Positions 36,773 through 45,653 of a stretch of DNA of 64,000 nucleotides are shown one piece after another. A program made the position numbers and the translations under genes. The DNA is from Flavobacterium plurextorum (GTDB lineage Bacteria; Bacteroidota; Bacteroidia; Flavobacteriales; Flavobacteriaceae): contig NZ_MUHD01000027.1 of NCBI RefSeq assembly GCF_002217395.1, positions 129,762 through 193,761 on the forward strand, read 5' to 3'. Under the pieces are notes generated by a model. The model was not told the origin of the DNA. It searched no databases and saw only the letters and a program-made list of their open reading frames with translations. Numbering within the stretch: the first letter of the stretch is position 1; each line of letters opens with the position of its first letter.

Positions 36773-37816
36773 ATGCCAAACTTAACACATAAAAATGTAC
36801 ACAATTATTTTAAATTAGACGGTTATCACTTGAACGCTGCAGATTTGTGTCAAATTGGATATAGTTTTATCAAAGAAAGTGATGCATATGAGCGATCTAT
36901 TGGTGAATTTTTTCTGGATTGGTTTGATCATAAAGATTATATCGAAATGACGACTTCTGGAACAACTGGTCTTCCGAAATTAGTAAGGCTTGAGAAACAA
37001 GCTATGATTCAATCAGCACTCGCAACTGGAGATTTCTTTGGTTTGAAACCCGGAGATAAAGCACTGCTTTGTTTGCCAACTCAGTTTATTGCAGGAAAAA
37101 TGATGCTGGTTAGAAGTTTAATATTAGGTTTAGAACTTGATGTTGTAGTGCCAAGTACAGAGCCTTTGGCTTATAATAAAAAGCAGTATGACTTTGTAGC
37201 GATGGTGCCTTTACAGGTTCAAAATTCGATTGGAAAGTTAAAAAACATTAAAAAGTTAATTATTGGAGGAGCAAAAATAGACAGCTCACTTGAGGAGAAA
37301 TTACTGCCTTTAAAAACGGAGATTTATGAGACTTATGGGATGACGGAAACCATAACGCATATTGCTGCCAAAAGAGTAGGGGAAAGTGTCTTTTCAATTT
37401 TGCCGAATGTAAAGATTGAAAAAGATGATCGTGGCTGCTTGATTATTTATGTGTCTTCAATTTCTAATGAACCTATTGTTACTAATGATTTGGTAGATTT
37501 AGTAAATGAGAATCAGTTTAGCTTTTTAGGAAGATTTGATAATGTAATTAACAGTGGCGGCGTAAAGCTGATTCCTGAGCAGATAGAAGCGAAGTTGGCA
37601 GGGAAAATTAACAGTCGTTTTTTTGTAACTGGTGTGCCGGATACGACTTTAGGTGAAAAACTAATTTTAGTGATTGAAGGTGAAAAGCAAGATTTTGCAC
37701 CAGATTTCTTTGATGTTTTAGGGAAATTCGAAAAGCCGAAAGAAATTGTTTTTGTTCCGAAGTTTAAAGAAAATGAAAACGGGAAACTGTTGCGTAAACC
37801 GAGTTTACAATCTTAA
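36773..37816 (+). CDS. menE: AMP-binding enzyme, probable o-succinylbenzoate-CoA ligase
   Basis: The 347-residue protein is shorter than most acyl-CoA ligases, which fits the compact MenE of Bacteroidota. The ATP loop TTSGTTGLPKLVRLEKQA, the adenylate motif IYETYGMTETITHIAAKR, the GRFDNVINSGGVKL hinge and the C-terminal KPKEIVFVPKFKENENGKLLRK with its conserved Lys are visible. MenE activates o-succinylbenzoate in menaquinone synthesis. No other men gene is visible here, so the symbol rests on size and motifs. Confidence 0.75.
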   Translation: MPNLTHKNVHNYFKLDGYHLNAADLCQIGYSFIKESDAYERSIGEFFLDWFDHKDYIEMTTSGTTGLPKLVRLEKQAMIQSALATGDFFGLKPGDKALLCLPTQFIAGKMMLVRSLILGLELDVVVPSTEPLAYNKKQYDFVAMVPLQVQNSIGKLKNIKKLIIGGAKIDSSLEEKLLPLKTEIYETYGMTETITHIAAKRVGESVFSILPNVKIEKDDRGCLIIYVSSISNEPIVTNDLVDLVNENQFSFLGRFDNVINSGGVKLIPEQIEAKLAGKINSRFFVTGVPDTTLGEKLILVIEGEKQDFAPDFFDVLGKFEKPKEIVFVPKFKENENGKLLRKPSLQS

Positions 37817-37830
37817 AGAATCCAAATAAA

Positions 37831-37871
37831 AAATTCCAAATTCCAAGTTTGAAAACTGGAATTTGGAATTT
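37831..37871. terminator. Terminator / dispersed AATTCCAAATT hairpin
   Basis: AAATTCCAAATTCCA and its exact complement form a 15-bp stem with an 11-base loop between convergent menE-like and rsmB-like genes. A related hairpin (CCAAATTC/GAATTTGG) lies at about 32761-32790 after the TonB-receptor gene. Confidence 0.7.
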
Positions 37872-37896
37872 AATCTCGAAGATATCGTGATGAAAT

Positions 37897-39117
37897 TTAT
37901 ATTTCTTTCTTTCTTTCTAAAAGTGCCATGTAAAATCCGTCAAAACCAGATTCTGAAGCCAATAATTTACGATCTTCTACAAAAGTAAATTGCTGTCCGA
38001 TTTCAGTTTTTAAGAACTTTTGTACTTGTTCTTGATTCTCAGATGGCAAAACGGAACAAGTTGCATAAACTAATTTTCCGCCTGGTTTTACAATTTTAGA
38101 ATAGCTTTCTAAAACTTCACTCTGAACTTTACGAATATTGTCGATAAACTCAGGTTGTAATTTCCATTTAGAATCAGGGTTTCTTTTTAAAACTCCTAAT
38201 CCGCTGCAAGGCGCATCAATTAATACACGATCTGCTTTTTCATGCAGTTTTTTGATCACTTTTGTAGAGTCAATTATGCGGTATTCGATGTTAAAAGCGC
38301 CATTTCTTTTTGCTCTTAATTTTAATTGCTTTAGTTTGCTTTCATACAAATCCATTGCAATCAATTGTCCTTTGTTCTCCATTAAAGAAGCAATGTGCAA
38401 AGTTTTTCCACCTGCTCCAGCGCAAGTATCTACCACACGCATTCCAGGCTTAACATCTAGAAAACCTGCAACCAATTGTGAGTTGGCATCCTGAACTTCA
38501 AAAAGTCCTTGTTTAAAAGCATCTGTCAAAAATACATTTGCTCTTTCTTTTAATACTAAAGCTTCCGGCTGATCTTTTAAATATTCTGTTTCAATATTTA
38601 AATCCATCAACGTGTTTCTCAAGTTTTCTTTAGTTCCTTTTAATGTATTGGTTCTTAAAATAACTTTAGCAGGCTGGTTTTGAGCTGTAATTTCTTTCGA
38701 CCAAACTTTTTCGCCAAGTTCTTTCACGCCTAATTCATCCATCCAGTCTGGAATAGATTCTTTTAAAGCTCTTACTTTTGATAATTCATCAAAACGTCCT
38801 TTGATTTTTCTTTCAGGAGTTCCTTCTAATTGTCTCCAATCTGGAATTGTATATCCTCTTAAAACAGCCCAAACAGCAAACATTCTCCATAGATTGTCTC
38901 TGTCATAAGGTTCTTTAACTTCTGCAATTTCTGCGTATAATCTTTTCCAGCGAACAATTTCGTATATCGTTTCAGCAACAAACTTCCTGTCAGAACTTCC
39001 CCAACGTTTGTCTTTTTTTAATGCTCTGGCTACCACTTTGTCTGCGTATTCTCCTTCATTGAAAATTGCATTCAAAGAGTCGATGGTAGTATAAACTAAA
39101 TTTCTGTGTAATCTCAT
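37897..39117 (-). CDS. RsmB/NOP2-family rRNA cytosine-C5 methyltransferase
   Basis: The 406-residue protein has an N-terminal NusB-like/RNA-binding part (~1-150) and a SAM-dependent methyltransferase domain. Visible motifs are the SAM loop VVDTCAGAGGKTLHIASLM, the catalytic DAPCSGLGVLKRNPDSKW (motif IV Cys) and YATCSVLPSENQEQV (motif VI Cys). This pair of cysteines defines m5C RNA methylases. It probably modifies 16S rRNA; the exact position cannot be read from sequence. The -7 box TACCTTTG lies 18 bp upstream. Confidence 0.9.
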   Translation of the reverse strand: MRLHRNLVYTTIDSLNAIFNEGEYADKVVARALKKDKRWGSSDRKFVAETIYEIVRWKRLYAEIAEVKEPYDRDNLWRMFAVWAVLRGYTIPDWRQLEGTPERKIKGRFDELSKVRALKESIPDWMDELGVKELGEKVWSKEITAQNQPAKVILRTNTLKGTKENLRNTLMDLNIETEYLKDQPEALVLKERANVFLTDAFKQGLFEVQDANSQLVAGFLDVKPGMRVVDTCAGAGGKTLHIASLMENKGQLIAMDLYESKLKQLKLRAKRNGAFNIEYRIIDSTKVIKKLHEKADRVLIDAPCSGLGVLKRNPDSKWKLQPEFIDNIRKVQSEVLESYSKIVKPGGKLVYATCSVLPSENQEQVQKFLKTEIGQQFTFVEDRKLLASESGFDGFYMALLERKKEI

Positions 39118-39134
39118 TTCTAATATTTGAGCTG

Positions 39135-39142
39135 CAAAGGTA
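39135..39142 (-). promoter_or_regulatory. -7 box TACCTTTG for the rRNA methyltransferase
   Basis: It matches TAnnTTTG on the minus strand close to the start codon and downstream of a terminator, so the gene has its own promoter. Confidence 0.5.
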
Positions 39143-39209
39143 CTATTAATTGCTTGAAAGTTAAATTTTTAATTTTGATTGTTCTTTGACTTTCTTTCAA
39201 AAGAAAAAA

Positions 39210-39241
39210 AAACACTCTGATAAAATTTAAAAGAGTGTTTT
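39210..39241 (-). terminator. Terminator of kup
   Basis: AAACACTCT and AGAGTGTTT form a 9-bp stem; a T run follows on the minus strand. Confidence 0.8.
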
Positions 39242-39266
39242 TTGAATAGTTTCTGCAAGCAGTTTG

Positions 39267-41240
39267 TTATTTTATAATTCTTGTTAATCCAATGTTTTCA
39301 GGAGCATGAAGCACCATTGGGAATTTCTCTATTTTTACAGAGCTGCTGTCTAGGCCAAAAGCTCTTTCTTCAGACAAACTCAGTTTCTTGATAAAGAAAT
39401 AAGAGTTCATAATGATATTTTCGTGCCATCTTAAATCGTTGTCATTTGATAAAAATTTCTCAGACAGTACAAATTTAAAGTCTCCAATAATATTGTTTTT
39501 GTTCAATGATTCGTAACGGCTCGTAATATCAACTTCACCGCGTTTCACCATATCACGAATTACCTCTCTAAACATTAAATTGATTTTTGTAGGTTCTCTA
39601 AAACCTAAATTGAAATCGATTCTGTAAATGTCGTCTTTAGCAATTTCGGTAACTTTATATTGTGTTTTATAAGGTTCAGTAAGAATGTTTACGTGAACAA
39701 ACCAGTAAATGTCGGCTCTTTTTGGACGTTTTTGCAGGATCGAGTAAATTACTTTTTCCTCTAATTCATCAACACGATTTGCATTCGTCATATAGACTAA
39801 GTGCGTAGCATATTTAGGAATAGAAAGGTCTTCGCTCAACTCGGTTAATACCTTTTTATAATCGTCAATTTTGACAACTTTTGTATAGTTCTTGTTGATT
39901 TTCTTAGCAAGATACCAAATCGTCATTATAGAAATAAGTATACTAGCAATGATTAAAGTTACATAACCTCCTTCAGCAAATTTTGTAATGTTTGCAATAA
40001 GGAAACTGAATTCGATTAATAAGTAAATTGTAATAAGAGGCACCATGAAATACAGTTTTACACGTTTCATGATTAAGTAATAATTCAGCAAAATTGTAGT
40101 CATGATCATACATAAAATGATCGCAAGACCATATGCATGCTCCATGTTTCCTGATTTTTCAAAGTGCAGTACAATACCAACACAACCAAAAAACAATAAC
40201 CAGTTTATTGACGGAATATATAATTGACCTTTAACCTCAGTAGGATATTTGATTTTTACTTTTGGCCAGAAATTCAAACGCATTGCTTCATTGATCAAAG
40301 TAAATGATCCACTGATAAGCGCTTGAGAAGCAATAACCGCAGCCAAAGTTGCTACAACAATACCAAATGGTAAGAACCAATGCGGCATAATCAGGTAAAA
40401 CGGATTCCCGTTTTCACCGCCTAATTGCTGTAGAGTACTTCCTTCATGGTGAATAAGATACGCTGCTTGACCAAAGTAATTTAATACCAAAGTCGTTTTT
40501 ACAAACATCCAGCTTATTCTAATATTTTTTCGACCGCAATGTCCCATATCTGAATATAAAGCTTCAGCTCCTGTAGTACATAAGAATACAAAACCAAGAA
40601 CAAAGAAACCGTCAGGATGAACAGATAATAAGTGATAAGCGTAATACGGATTTATAGCTTTTATAACTTCAGGGAAGTGCATAATCTGAATAAATCCTAA
40701 TGTTCCCAACATGGCAAACCAAATCAACATCATTGGAGCGAAAAACTTCCCAACTAGTTTAGTTCCAAATTGTTGTATCGTAAATAGGACAAAAAGAATA
40801 GCAATTACAATATAAACAATGGTTTGAGTTTCCATTGTAGGATAAAATGCTCTAATACCTTCAACTGCTGACGAAATTGAGATTGGCGGTGTAATAATAC
40901 CATCTGCCAGCAGTGCGCTTCCTCCGATAATCGCGGGCACAATGAGCCATTGTATTTTAGTTTTCTTAACTAAGGCATATAAGGCAAAAATCCCTCCTTC
41001 GCCGTGATTGTCGGCACTTAAAGTTATAAGCACATATTTTATAGTGGTTTGCAATGTCAAAGTCCAAAACACACATGAAATACCGCCTAATACAATGTCG
41101 GCATTAATGGTATGGTCGCCAAGAATGGCTTTCATTACATACAATGGAGACGTACCAATATCTCCATAAATAATCCCTAATGTTATCAATAAACCCCCTA
41201 TAGACAACTTACTATGTAAGTTTTTATGCGATGCGCTCAT
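39267..41240 (-). CDS. kup: KUP/HAK/KT-family potassium transporter
   Basis: The 657-residue protein has about 12 membrane segments and a hydrophilic C-terminal ~200 residues. The N-terminal family motif is LGIIYGDIGTSPLYVMKAI. Further signatures are NHGEGGIFALYAL and GADGIITPPIS-like LADGIITPPISISSAVEG. It imports K+ with protons. The start MSASHKNLH at 41240 is decided by the promoter: TAAATTTG at 41265-41272 lies inside any longer frame (an in-frame ATG at 41297 would be upstream of it). Length then equals the usual Kup length. Confidence 0.94.
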   Translation of the reverse strand: MSASHKNLHSKLSIGGLLITLGIIYGDIGTSPLYVMKAILGDHTINADIVLGGISCVFWTLTLQTTIKYVLITLSADNHGEGGIFALYALVKKTKIQWLIVPAIIGGSALLADGIITPPISISSAVEGIRAFYPTMETQTIVYIVIAILFVLFTIQQFGTKLVGKFFAPMMLIWFAMLGTLGFIQIMHFPEVIKAINPYYAYHLLSVHPDGFFVLGFVFLCTTGAEALYSDMGHCGRKNIRISWMFVKTTLVLNYFGQAAYLIHHEGSTLQQLGGENGNPFYLIMPHWFLPFGIVVATLAAVIASQALISGSFTLINEAMRLNFWPKVKIKYPTEVKGQLYIPSINWLLFFGCVGIVLHFEKSGNMEHAYGLAIILCMIMTTILLNYYLIMKRVKLYFMVPLITIYLLIEFSFLIANITKFAEGGYVTLIIASILISIMTIWYLAKKINKNYTKVVKIDDYKKVLTELSEDLSIPKYATHLVYMTNANRVDELEEKVIYSILQKRPKRADIYWFVHVNILTEPYKTQYKVTEIAKDDIYRIDFNLGFREPTKINLMFREVIRDMVKRGEVDITSRYESLNKNNIIGDFKFVLSEKFLSNDNDLRWHENIIMNSYFFIKKLSLSEERAFGLDSSSVKIEKFPMVLHAPENIGLTRIIK

Positions 41241-41264
41241 GTATATTTTTATAAAAGACGGTTG

Positions 41265-41297
41265 CAAATTTACTGTTTTAAAACAAATTAGCAGCAA
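41265..41297 (-). promoter_or_regulatory. kup promoter, TTG-N22-TAAATTTG
   Basis: On the minus strand TTG (41295-41297) and TAAATTTG (41265-41272) are separated by 22 bases, matching the flavobacterial -33/-7 pattern. The start codon follows 24 bases after the -7 box. Confidence 0.65.
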
Positions 41298-41317
41298 TTA
41301 TAATTAAAAAGATAAAA

Positions 41318-41345
41318 AAAAGCACAATCCCCAAATTGTGCTTTT
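41318..41345 (-). terminator. Terminator of the low-complexity lipoprotein gene
   Basis: A hairpin AAAAGCACAAT/ATTGTGCTTTT with a six-base loop lies between the lipoprotein stop and the kup promoter. Confidence 0.8.
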
Positions 41346-41374
41346 AGTTTTAAATAAAAAATAGAATATTTAAG

Positions 41375-42736
41375 TTATCCTCTTCGTCCGCCTTCTCTTG
41401 AACCAGAACCGCTTTCTCTCTGCGGCTGGCTGCTTCTTGATTCCTGATTTCCTCTAGAAGATTCAGAACGCTGAGCGCTTTGAGGTCTTGAATAAGAGGA
41501 GTTGTCAGAACTGCCTCTGTTTTGAGAATAGCTTCTTGGTGACTCTGTTCTTTGTACAGGTGCAGCTGATTGATTGACAGTTCTATTTGTTGAACTTCTA
41601 TCAGAATAACTTCTAGATGATTCAGTTCTTTGAACTGGAACACTTCTTTCAGTGTTCATTCTATTGTTTGAACTTGTTCTGCTTTCAGAATAATCTCTAG
41701 AAGGCTGATTTGTCTGCTCAGAAACTCTATTTGTTCTAGTTTCGTAAGAAGTTCTTGGAGAAGAAACAGTCGAATTGTTTCTGCCGCTTTCTGTTCTTAC
41801 TGGATTAGATACAATTGTAGAATTTTCTCTGCTAGAATTTGTTGAACGATTTGTATTGTTATAATTTCTATTAGATGTTGATCTGTTGTCGTTATAATTT
41901 CTGCTGTTTCCAAAATCACTGTTAGAAGATACTCTGTTTGTGTTTGATCTGTTTGAATTATAAGTATTTTGAGATCTGTTTGATTCTCTGCTTGCAGTTC
42001 GTCTTTGATCTAAATCGTATCTGTTTCCTGTATTAGCGTGTCTTTGTTCGAAACTATAATTTGGTCTTATTCTTTCGTAGCCATAAGTACGTCTTGATTC
42101 ATAAAGTACTGGAGCTCTATAGCTTCTTCTGTAGTTTACGTAGTTGTAGCTATTATTCACATTGATGCAAACATTTATGTTGTTTCTATATTTGTAAACA
42201 GGATACGGACTCCAAGCGGCGTAATAAGTTGGGTAATAATTCCAATACCATGATGAATAATAAGGTCTGTAATTTGTAACCCAGAACGAAGAATAAATTA
42301 CAGGAACTACATTATAAACTGGCTCATAAATATAGTTTGTACCGTATAAATACGAGTTTCCTACAATCTGAACGCTTACTTTGTTGTAATTGTCTCTTTC
42401 TACATCAATAGTAGCTACGTCTTGATAAACGTCACGATCTAATACAGCTTGAATAATTACAACGTGCGTTCTGTTTTCAACAGATTCAATGACACGTAAA
42501 TAATCAACCTGATCATCGCCGTTTAAATCAAGATTTGAAATTTGATATTTAGGATCATTTAAACGTCTTTCAAAATCTTGAAGATTTGCTGATTCTCCAA
42601 ACATTGAAGCAACCGCTCTAAGATCTAAGTTATCACTAATGTCTGAGTTTTTTGCGTAAACAGTAGTTTGGCTTTGTGCCGAACAAGAACCTAAAACTAA
42701 TGCTGCGAGCGCTATAAAAAGTAGTTTAGTTTTCAT
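41375..42736 (-). CDS. Lipoprotein with Tyr-rich middle and Ser/Arg/Asn-rich repetitive tail
   Basis: The 453-residue product has a lipobox (AALVLGSCSAQ). Residues ~30-140 form a globular domain (LDLNGDDQVDYLRVIE resembles a Ca-binding turn). A Tyr/Trp-rich stretch (VTNYRPYYSSWYWNYYP) follows at ~150-190, then ~240 residues of low complexity with repeats such as VPVQRTESSRSYS and APVQRTESPRSYSQ. The tail is strongly basic and hydrophilic. I recognise no defined family. The composition suggests an extended, surface- or wall-associated protein. Confidence 0.75.
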   Translation of the reverse strand: MKTKLLFIALAALVLGSCSAQSQTTVYAKNSDISDNLDLRAVASMFGESANLQDFERRLNDPKYQISNLDLNGDDQVDYLRVIESVENRTHVVIIQAVLDRDVYQDVATIDVERDNYNKVSVQIVGNSYLYGTNYIYEPVYNVVPVIYSSFWVTNYRPYYSSWYWNYYPTYYAAWSPYPVYKYRNNINVCINVNNSYNYVNYRRSYRAPVLYESRRTYGYERIRPNYSFEQRHANTGNRYDLDQRRTASRESNRSQNTYNSNRSNTNRVSSNSDFGNSRNYNDNRSTSNRNYNNTNRSTNSSRENSTIVSNPVRTESGRNNSTVSSPRTSYETRTNRVSEQTNQPSRDYSESRTSSNNRMNTERSVPVQRTESSRSYSDRSSTNRTVNQSAAPVQRTESPRSYSQNRGSSDNSSYSRPQSAQRSESSRGNQESRSSQPQRESGSGSREGGRRG

Positions 42737-42921
42737 GATAAAATCATATTAAGTATTAATGTTTTGAGATATCCAATTACTATGCCACAAATTTGTTTGT
42801 TGCTTAATGTGTTCTTAAGTGTTTTTGTTTCAGATGTTTATGTTTTACTGTTTGAAGATTGTGTTTTTATTTGATAGATAAAGGAGAGAAAAAAGTTGTT
42901 TTATAAAAAAGCGAAAACTTA

Positions 42922-42951
42922 TTTGAAATGTTATAATAAATTGTATTTTAG
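42922..42951 (+). promoter_or_regulatory. Promoter TTTG-N18-TATTTTAG
   Basis: TTG at 42923-42925 and the -7-like TATTTTAG at 42944-42951 (seven of eight matches) are 18 bases apart and 23 bp before ATG 42974. This supports that start for the BNR protein. Confidence 0.5.
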
Positions 42952-42973
42952 CAACAGCCAAATCTTAATTTAT

Positions 42974-44035
42974 ATGAAAAAACTAGTTTTATTTTGTGGT
43001 ATTTTTATTTTATTGATGTCATTTCGAACATTTAATTATAAAACCGTAGTTAATTACAGCAGTGGTTTTACATCAATGACAATAGATACTTTATTTAAAG
43101 ATAAAATTAGCATAAGAGCAATCTTAATCGATAAAAATAAAGTGTGGTATGGAGCTGATAATTCTCGTTTTGGCTACTATGATTTAGATAAAAAAGAGAA
43201 GTTTGAAGAACATATTTATCGTGATACGCTTAAATTAGAATTTAGAAGCATTGCGCAAACTTCAAAAAATGTGTTTCTATTAAGTGTTGCAAATCCAGCT
43301 TTGCTTTATTCCGTTGATAAAAAAGACAAGAAAGTAAAACTGGTTTATAAAGAGGTTAATCCGAAAGTTTTTTACGACAGTATGCAGTTTTGGAATGATA
43401 AAGAAGGTATTGCTATTGGAGATCCAACAGAAGATACTTTTTCTATAATTGTTACTCGTGATGGAGGAGAAACTTGGACTAAGATATTATCCGATAAATT
43501 ACCTACAAATGCAGTTGGAGAAGCCGCTTTTGCTGCAAGTAATACTAATGTTGTTATAAAAGGAAATGATACTTGGCTGGTTTCAGGCGGGAAAAAAGCA
43601 CGTGTTTTTTATTCGGCCGATAAGGCAAAAACATGGAAAGTTGTTGAGACTCCAATTGTTCAAGGAAAAACAATGACAGGTATTTTTACAGCTGATTTTT
43701 ATGATGCTAAACACGGTTTTATAGCTGGTGGTGACTACGAGAATCCGAGTAAAAAAGTAGATAACAAAGCTTTTACAAAAGATGGAGGGAAAACTTGGGA
43801 ATTGATTGGACAGAATATGGGCTTTGGCTATGCATCATGTGTGCAATATGTTCCAGGAGGAAATGGAAAAGAAATTATTTGTGTAGGCTCTGAGGGAATT
43901 CAGTATTCTCAAAATGGAGGTGAAAATTGGACGCAATTATCTACAGATACGAAGTTTTTTACTGTTCGATTTATCAATAGAAATACGGCAATTGCTGCAG
44001 GACATAATAAAGTAGTTAGACTTAATTTTAAGTAA
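42974..44035 (+). CDS. BNR-repeat / Ycf48-like secreted protein
   Basis: From ATG 42974 the product has 353 residues and a hydrophobic leader (LVLFCGIFILLMSF). Four Asp-box/BNR-type hits are visible: VTRDGGETWTKIL, YSADKAKTWKVVE, FTKDGGKTWELIG and YSQNGGENWTQLS. The fold is a beta-propeller of sialidase or photosystem II assembly factor (Ycf48) type. No sialidase catalytic residues are apparent, so it is a propeller of unknown role rather than a sialidase. Confidence 0.8.
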   Translation: MKKLVLFCGIFILLMSFRTFNYKTVVNYSSGFTSMTIDTLFKDKISIRAILIDKNKVWYGADNSRFGYYDLDKKEKFEEHIYRDTLKLEFRSIAQTSKNVFLLSVANPALLYSVDKKDKKVKLVYKEVNPKVFYDSMQFWNDKEGIAIGDPTEDTFSIIVTRDGGETWTKILSDKLPTNAVGEAAFAASNTNVVIKGNDTWLVSGGKKARVFYSADKAKTWKVVETPIVQGKTMTGIFTADFYDAKHGFIAGGDYENPSKKVDNKAFTKDGGKTWELIGQNMGFGYASCVQYVPGGNGKEIICVGSEGIQYSQNGGENWTQLSTDTKFFTVRFINRNTAIAAGHNKVVRLNFK

Positions 44036-44040
44036 AAAAC

Positions 44041-44084
44041 AAGAACCCTAAATAATAAAGTAAGTATTATTATATAGGGTTCTT
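44041..44084. terminator. Bidirectional terminator, BNR protein / Spy-like protein
   Basis: AAGAACCCTA and TAGGGTTCTT pair, extended by ATAATA/TATTAT inside, between convergent genes. Confidence 0.75.
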
Positions 44085-44108
44085 ATCGCTGTTGTATTTT
44101 TAAGAAGC

Positions 44109-44567
44109 TTAATTTTTTCCTGCTTTGTCTCGATATTGTTTTAATAATTTTCGATTAAAATCATCTTCTGATTTTTTAAGCTTTAATATTTTCTTTGCCG
44201 AAAGTATTTTTTTAAGATTTGCTGTGTATTTTTCACGTAAAAGATAAAGTTCTTTATCTGTAGATTCGATTTGTGATAATAATACTGCTGCTTCTTTTTC
44301 TGAAAGTGAACTAAGATTATCATCATCTAGTTTACGCAGGTAGGTTTTCATTTTGTTATGACGCAGTTCATATTGTTTGTCGTCATAAGTATTATAGATA
44401 GGCCAAAATTTTTCAGCTTCAGTTGAAGTAAGCTCTAATTCAGTTGTTAAAAAAGAAACCTTATATGCTTTGATTTTTTCACGTTTGTCATCTGCTTTGT
44501 CATTTTGAGCGTAAAATGAAAAGCTTACTAAAAACAGAAGGAATGTTAGTATATTTTTAGTTTTCAT
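44109..44567 (-). CDS. Small periplasmic helical protein of the sigma-factor operon
   Basis: The 152-residue product has a signal peptide (FLLFLVSFSFYAQ) followed by long charged helices (DKREKIKAYKVSFLTTELELT, ALSEKEAAVLLSQIESTDKEL-like). The pattern ELTSTEAEKFWPIYNTYDD resembles periplasmic LTXXQ/Spy-type proteins. It is third in the leftward operon sigma, membrane anti-sigma-like, this. It may sense or buffer the envelope stress to which the sigma factor responds. Its exact function is unknown. Confidence 0.75.
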   Translation of the reverse strand: MKTKNILTFLLFLVSFSFYAQNDKADDKREKIKAYKVSFLTTELELTSTEAEKFWPIYNTYDDKQYELRHNKMKTYLRKLDDDNLSSLSEKEAAVLLSQIESTDKELYLLREKYTANLKKILSAKKILKLKKSEDDFNRKLLKQYRDKAGKN

Positions 44568-44585
44568 ATTTTAATTTTTATGTTT

Positions 44586-44999
44586 TTATTCAGAAATTAA
44601 ATTTTCAATATTTGGATTAGATGATAAAATATCTTCTAGAGTTTCTTGTTCCAGCGCAACATTTTTATTCAGCTTTTCAATGTCTTTAGTGTCTAATTCT
44701 CGAAGTAAATCGTATTGATTCAAATTTGATTGATAAGATAAATAGGTTTCTAAAGTTGCTTCATCAAGTTCTTTTGAAGTTGCGTTGTAATTGTTGACAA
44801 CAGGAATCATTAATGCAATACCAACTACAGCGGCAGCAATAAGTGTCATTGTTTTTTTGCGCTTGTAAATCGGAATTACTTTAATCTCTTCTTCGTTTAT
44901 CTGCTGTAAAACTTTTGCCGAAAATGTATCAAAATAGTTTTCAGGAGTTTTAAATCCTGATGGTATTTTCGGTTCGTTTTCTAGTTTAAATGCTTTCAT
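44586..44999 (-). CDS. Probable membrane anti-sigma factor
   Basis: The 137-residue product has a cytoplasmic N-terminal half (MKAFKLENEPKIPSGFKTPENYF) and one membrane segment (MTLIAAAVVGIALMIPVV, ~70-87). The outer part is acidic (ELDEATLETYLSYQSN). It is encoded 33 bp after the ECF sigma gene and 18 bp before the Spy-like gene. Position and topology fit an anti-sigma factor, but there is no zinc-finger ZAS motif (HxxxCxxC), so the call rests on context. Confidence 0.6.
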   Translation of the reverse strand: MKAFKLENEPKIPSGFKTPENYFDTFSAKVLQQINEEEIKVIPIYKRKKTMTLIAAAVVGIALMIPVVNNYNATSKELDEATLETYLSYQSNLNQYDLLRELDTKDIEKLNKNVALEQETLEDILSSNPNIENLISE

Positions 45000-45032
45000 A
45001 ATAACAATAAGATAAGTTTCGTTACAAAAGGT

Positions 45033-45575
45033 TTAATTTGATGTAACATATATTTCTATTTTTTTTACGGCATGATGATAAGATGCTTTTAATGCACCAA
45101 CCGACGTTCCAAGAATTTCTGAAATTTCTTCGTATTTTAATTCTTCAAAATACTTCATTTTAAAAACTAACTGCTGTTTTTCGGGTAATGTAATTATTGC
45201 TTTTTGAAGCTTGATCTGAATTTCATCACCATCAAAATAAACATCTGATTTTAAATTATCAATTGTTTTGTTCTGCAGGCTTTCAGAAGTAATACCATTT
45301 AGTTTTGCTTTCTGATTTAAAAAAGTCAAAGCTTCATTTGTTGCAATGCGATACATCCAGGAAAAAAGTTTGCTTTCTTCCTTGAAGTTTTTTAAGTATT
45401 GAAATACTTTAACGAAAGTGTTTTGTAAAACATCGTCAGCATCATCATGATTCAAAACAATATTTCGAATATGAGAATACAATGGTTTTTGATAATCAGA
45501 TAGGAGCTTTTGAAACGCTGTATTTTGCGTTTTAGGATTTAATAATTGTTGTATAAATTCCTTCTCGTCTGTCAA
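45033..45575 (-). CDS. ECF-type RNA polymerase sigma factor
   Basis: The 180-residue protein has region 2 (LLSDYQKPLYSHIRNIVLNH, then DADDVLQNTFVKVFQYL and LFSWMYRIATNEALTFL) and region 4 (ALPEKQQ-like TLPEKQQLVFKMKYFEELKY, then EEISEILGTSVGALKASYHHA). It would direct RNA polymerase to a small regulon and is followed by a probable membrane anti-sigma and a periplasmic helical protein. The target promoter is not identified. Confidence 0.93.
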   Translation of the reverse strand: MTDEKEFIQQLLNPKTQNTAFQKLLSDYQKPLYSHIRNIVLNHDDADDVLQNTFVKVFQYLKNFKEESKLFSWMYRIATNEALTFLNQKAKLNGITSESLQNKTIDNLKSDVYFDGDEIQIKLQKAIITLPEKQQLVFKMKYFEELKYEEISEILGTSVGALKASYHHAVKKIEIYVTSN

Positions 45576-45653
45576 ACTTTTTGATTTATCAAACCTTTTA
45601 TATGGTATTAGAATGAATTTTAAACAAAAGGTTTAATGACCACCTTCAAAAGT

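Noticed and set aside
41241..41297. Upstream extension of kup to an ATG at 41297
   Set aside because: The TTG-N22-TAAATTTG promoter lies inside the extension and the added residues do not match Kup N termini.
42974..44035. BNR repeats as evidence for a sialidase
   Set aside because: Only Asp-box-like propeller repeats are present; the arginine triad and catalytic Tyr/Glu pattern are not seen.
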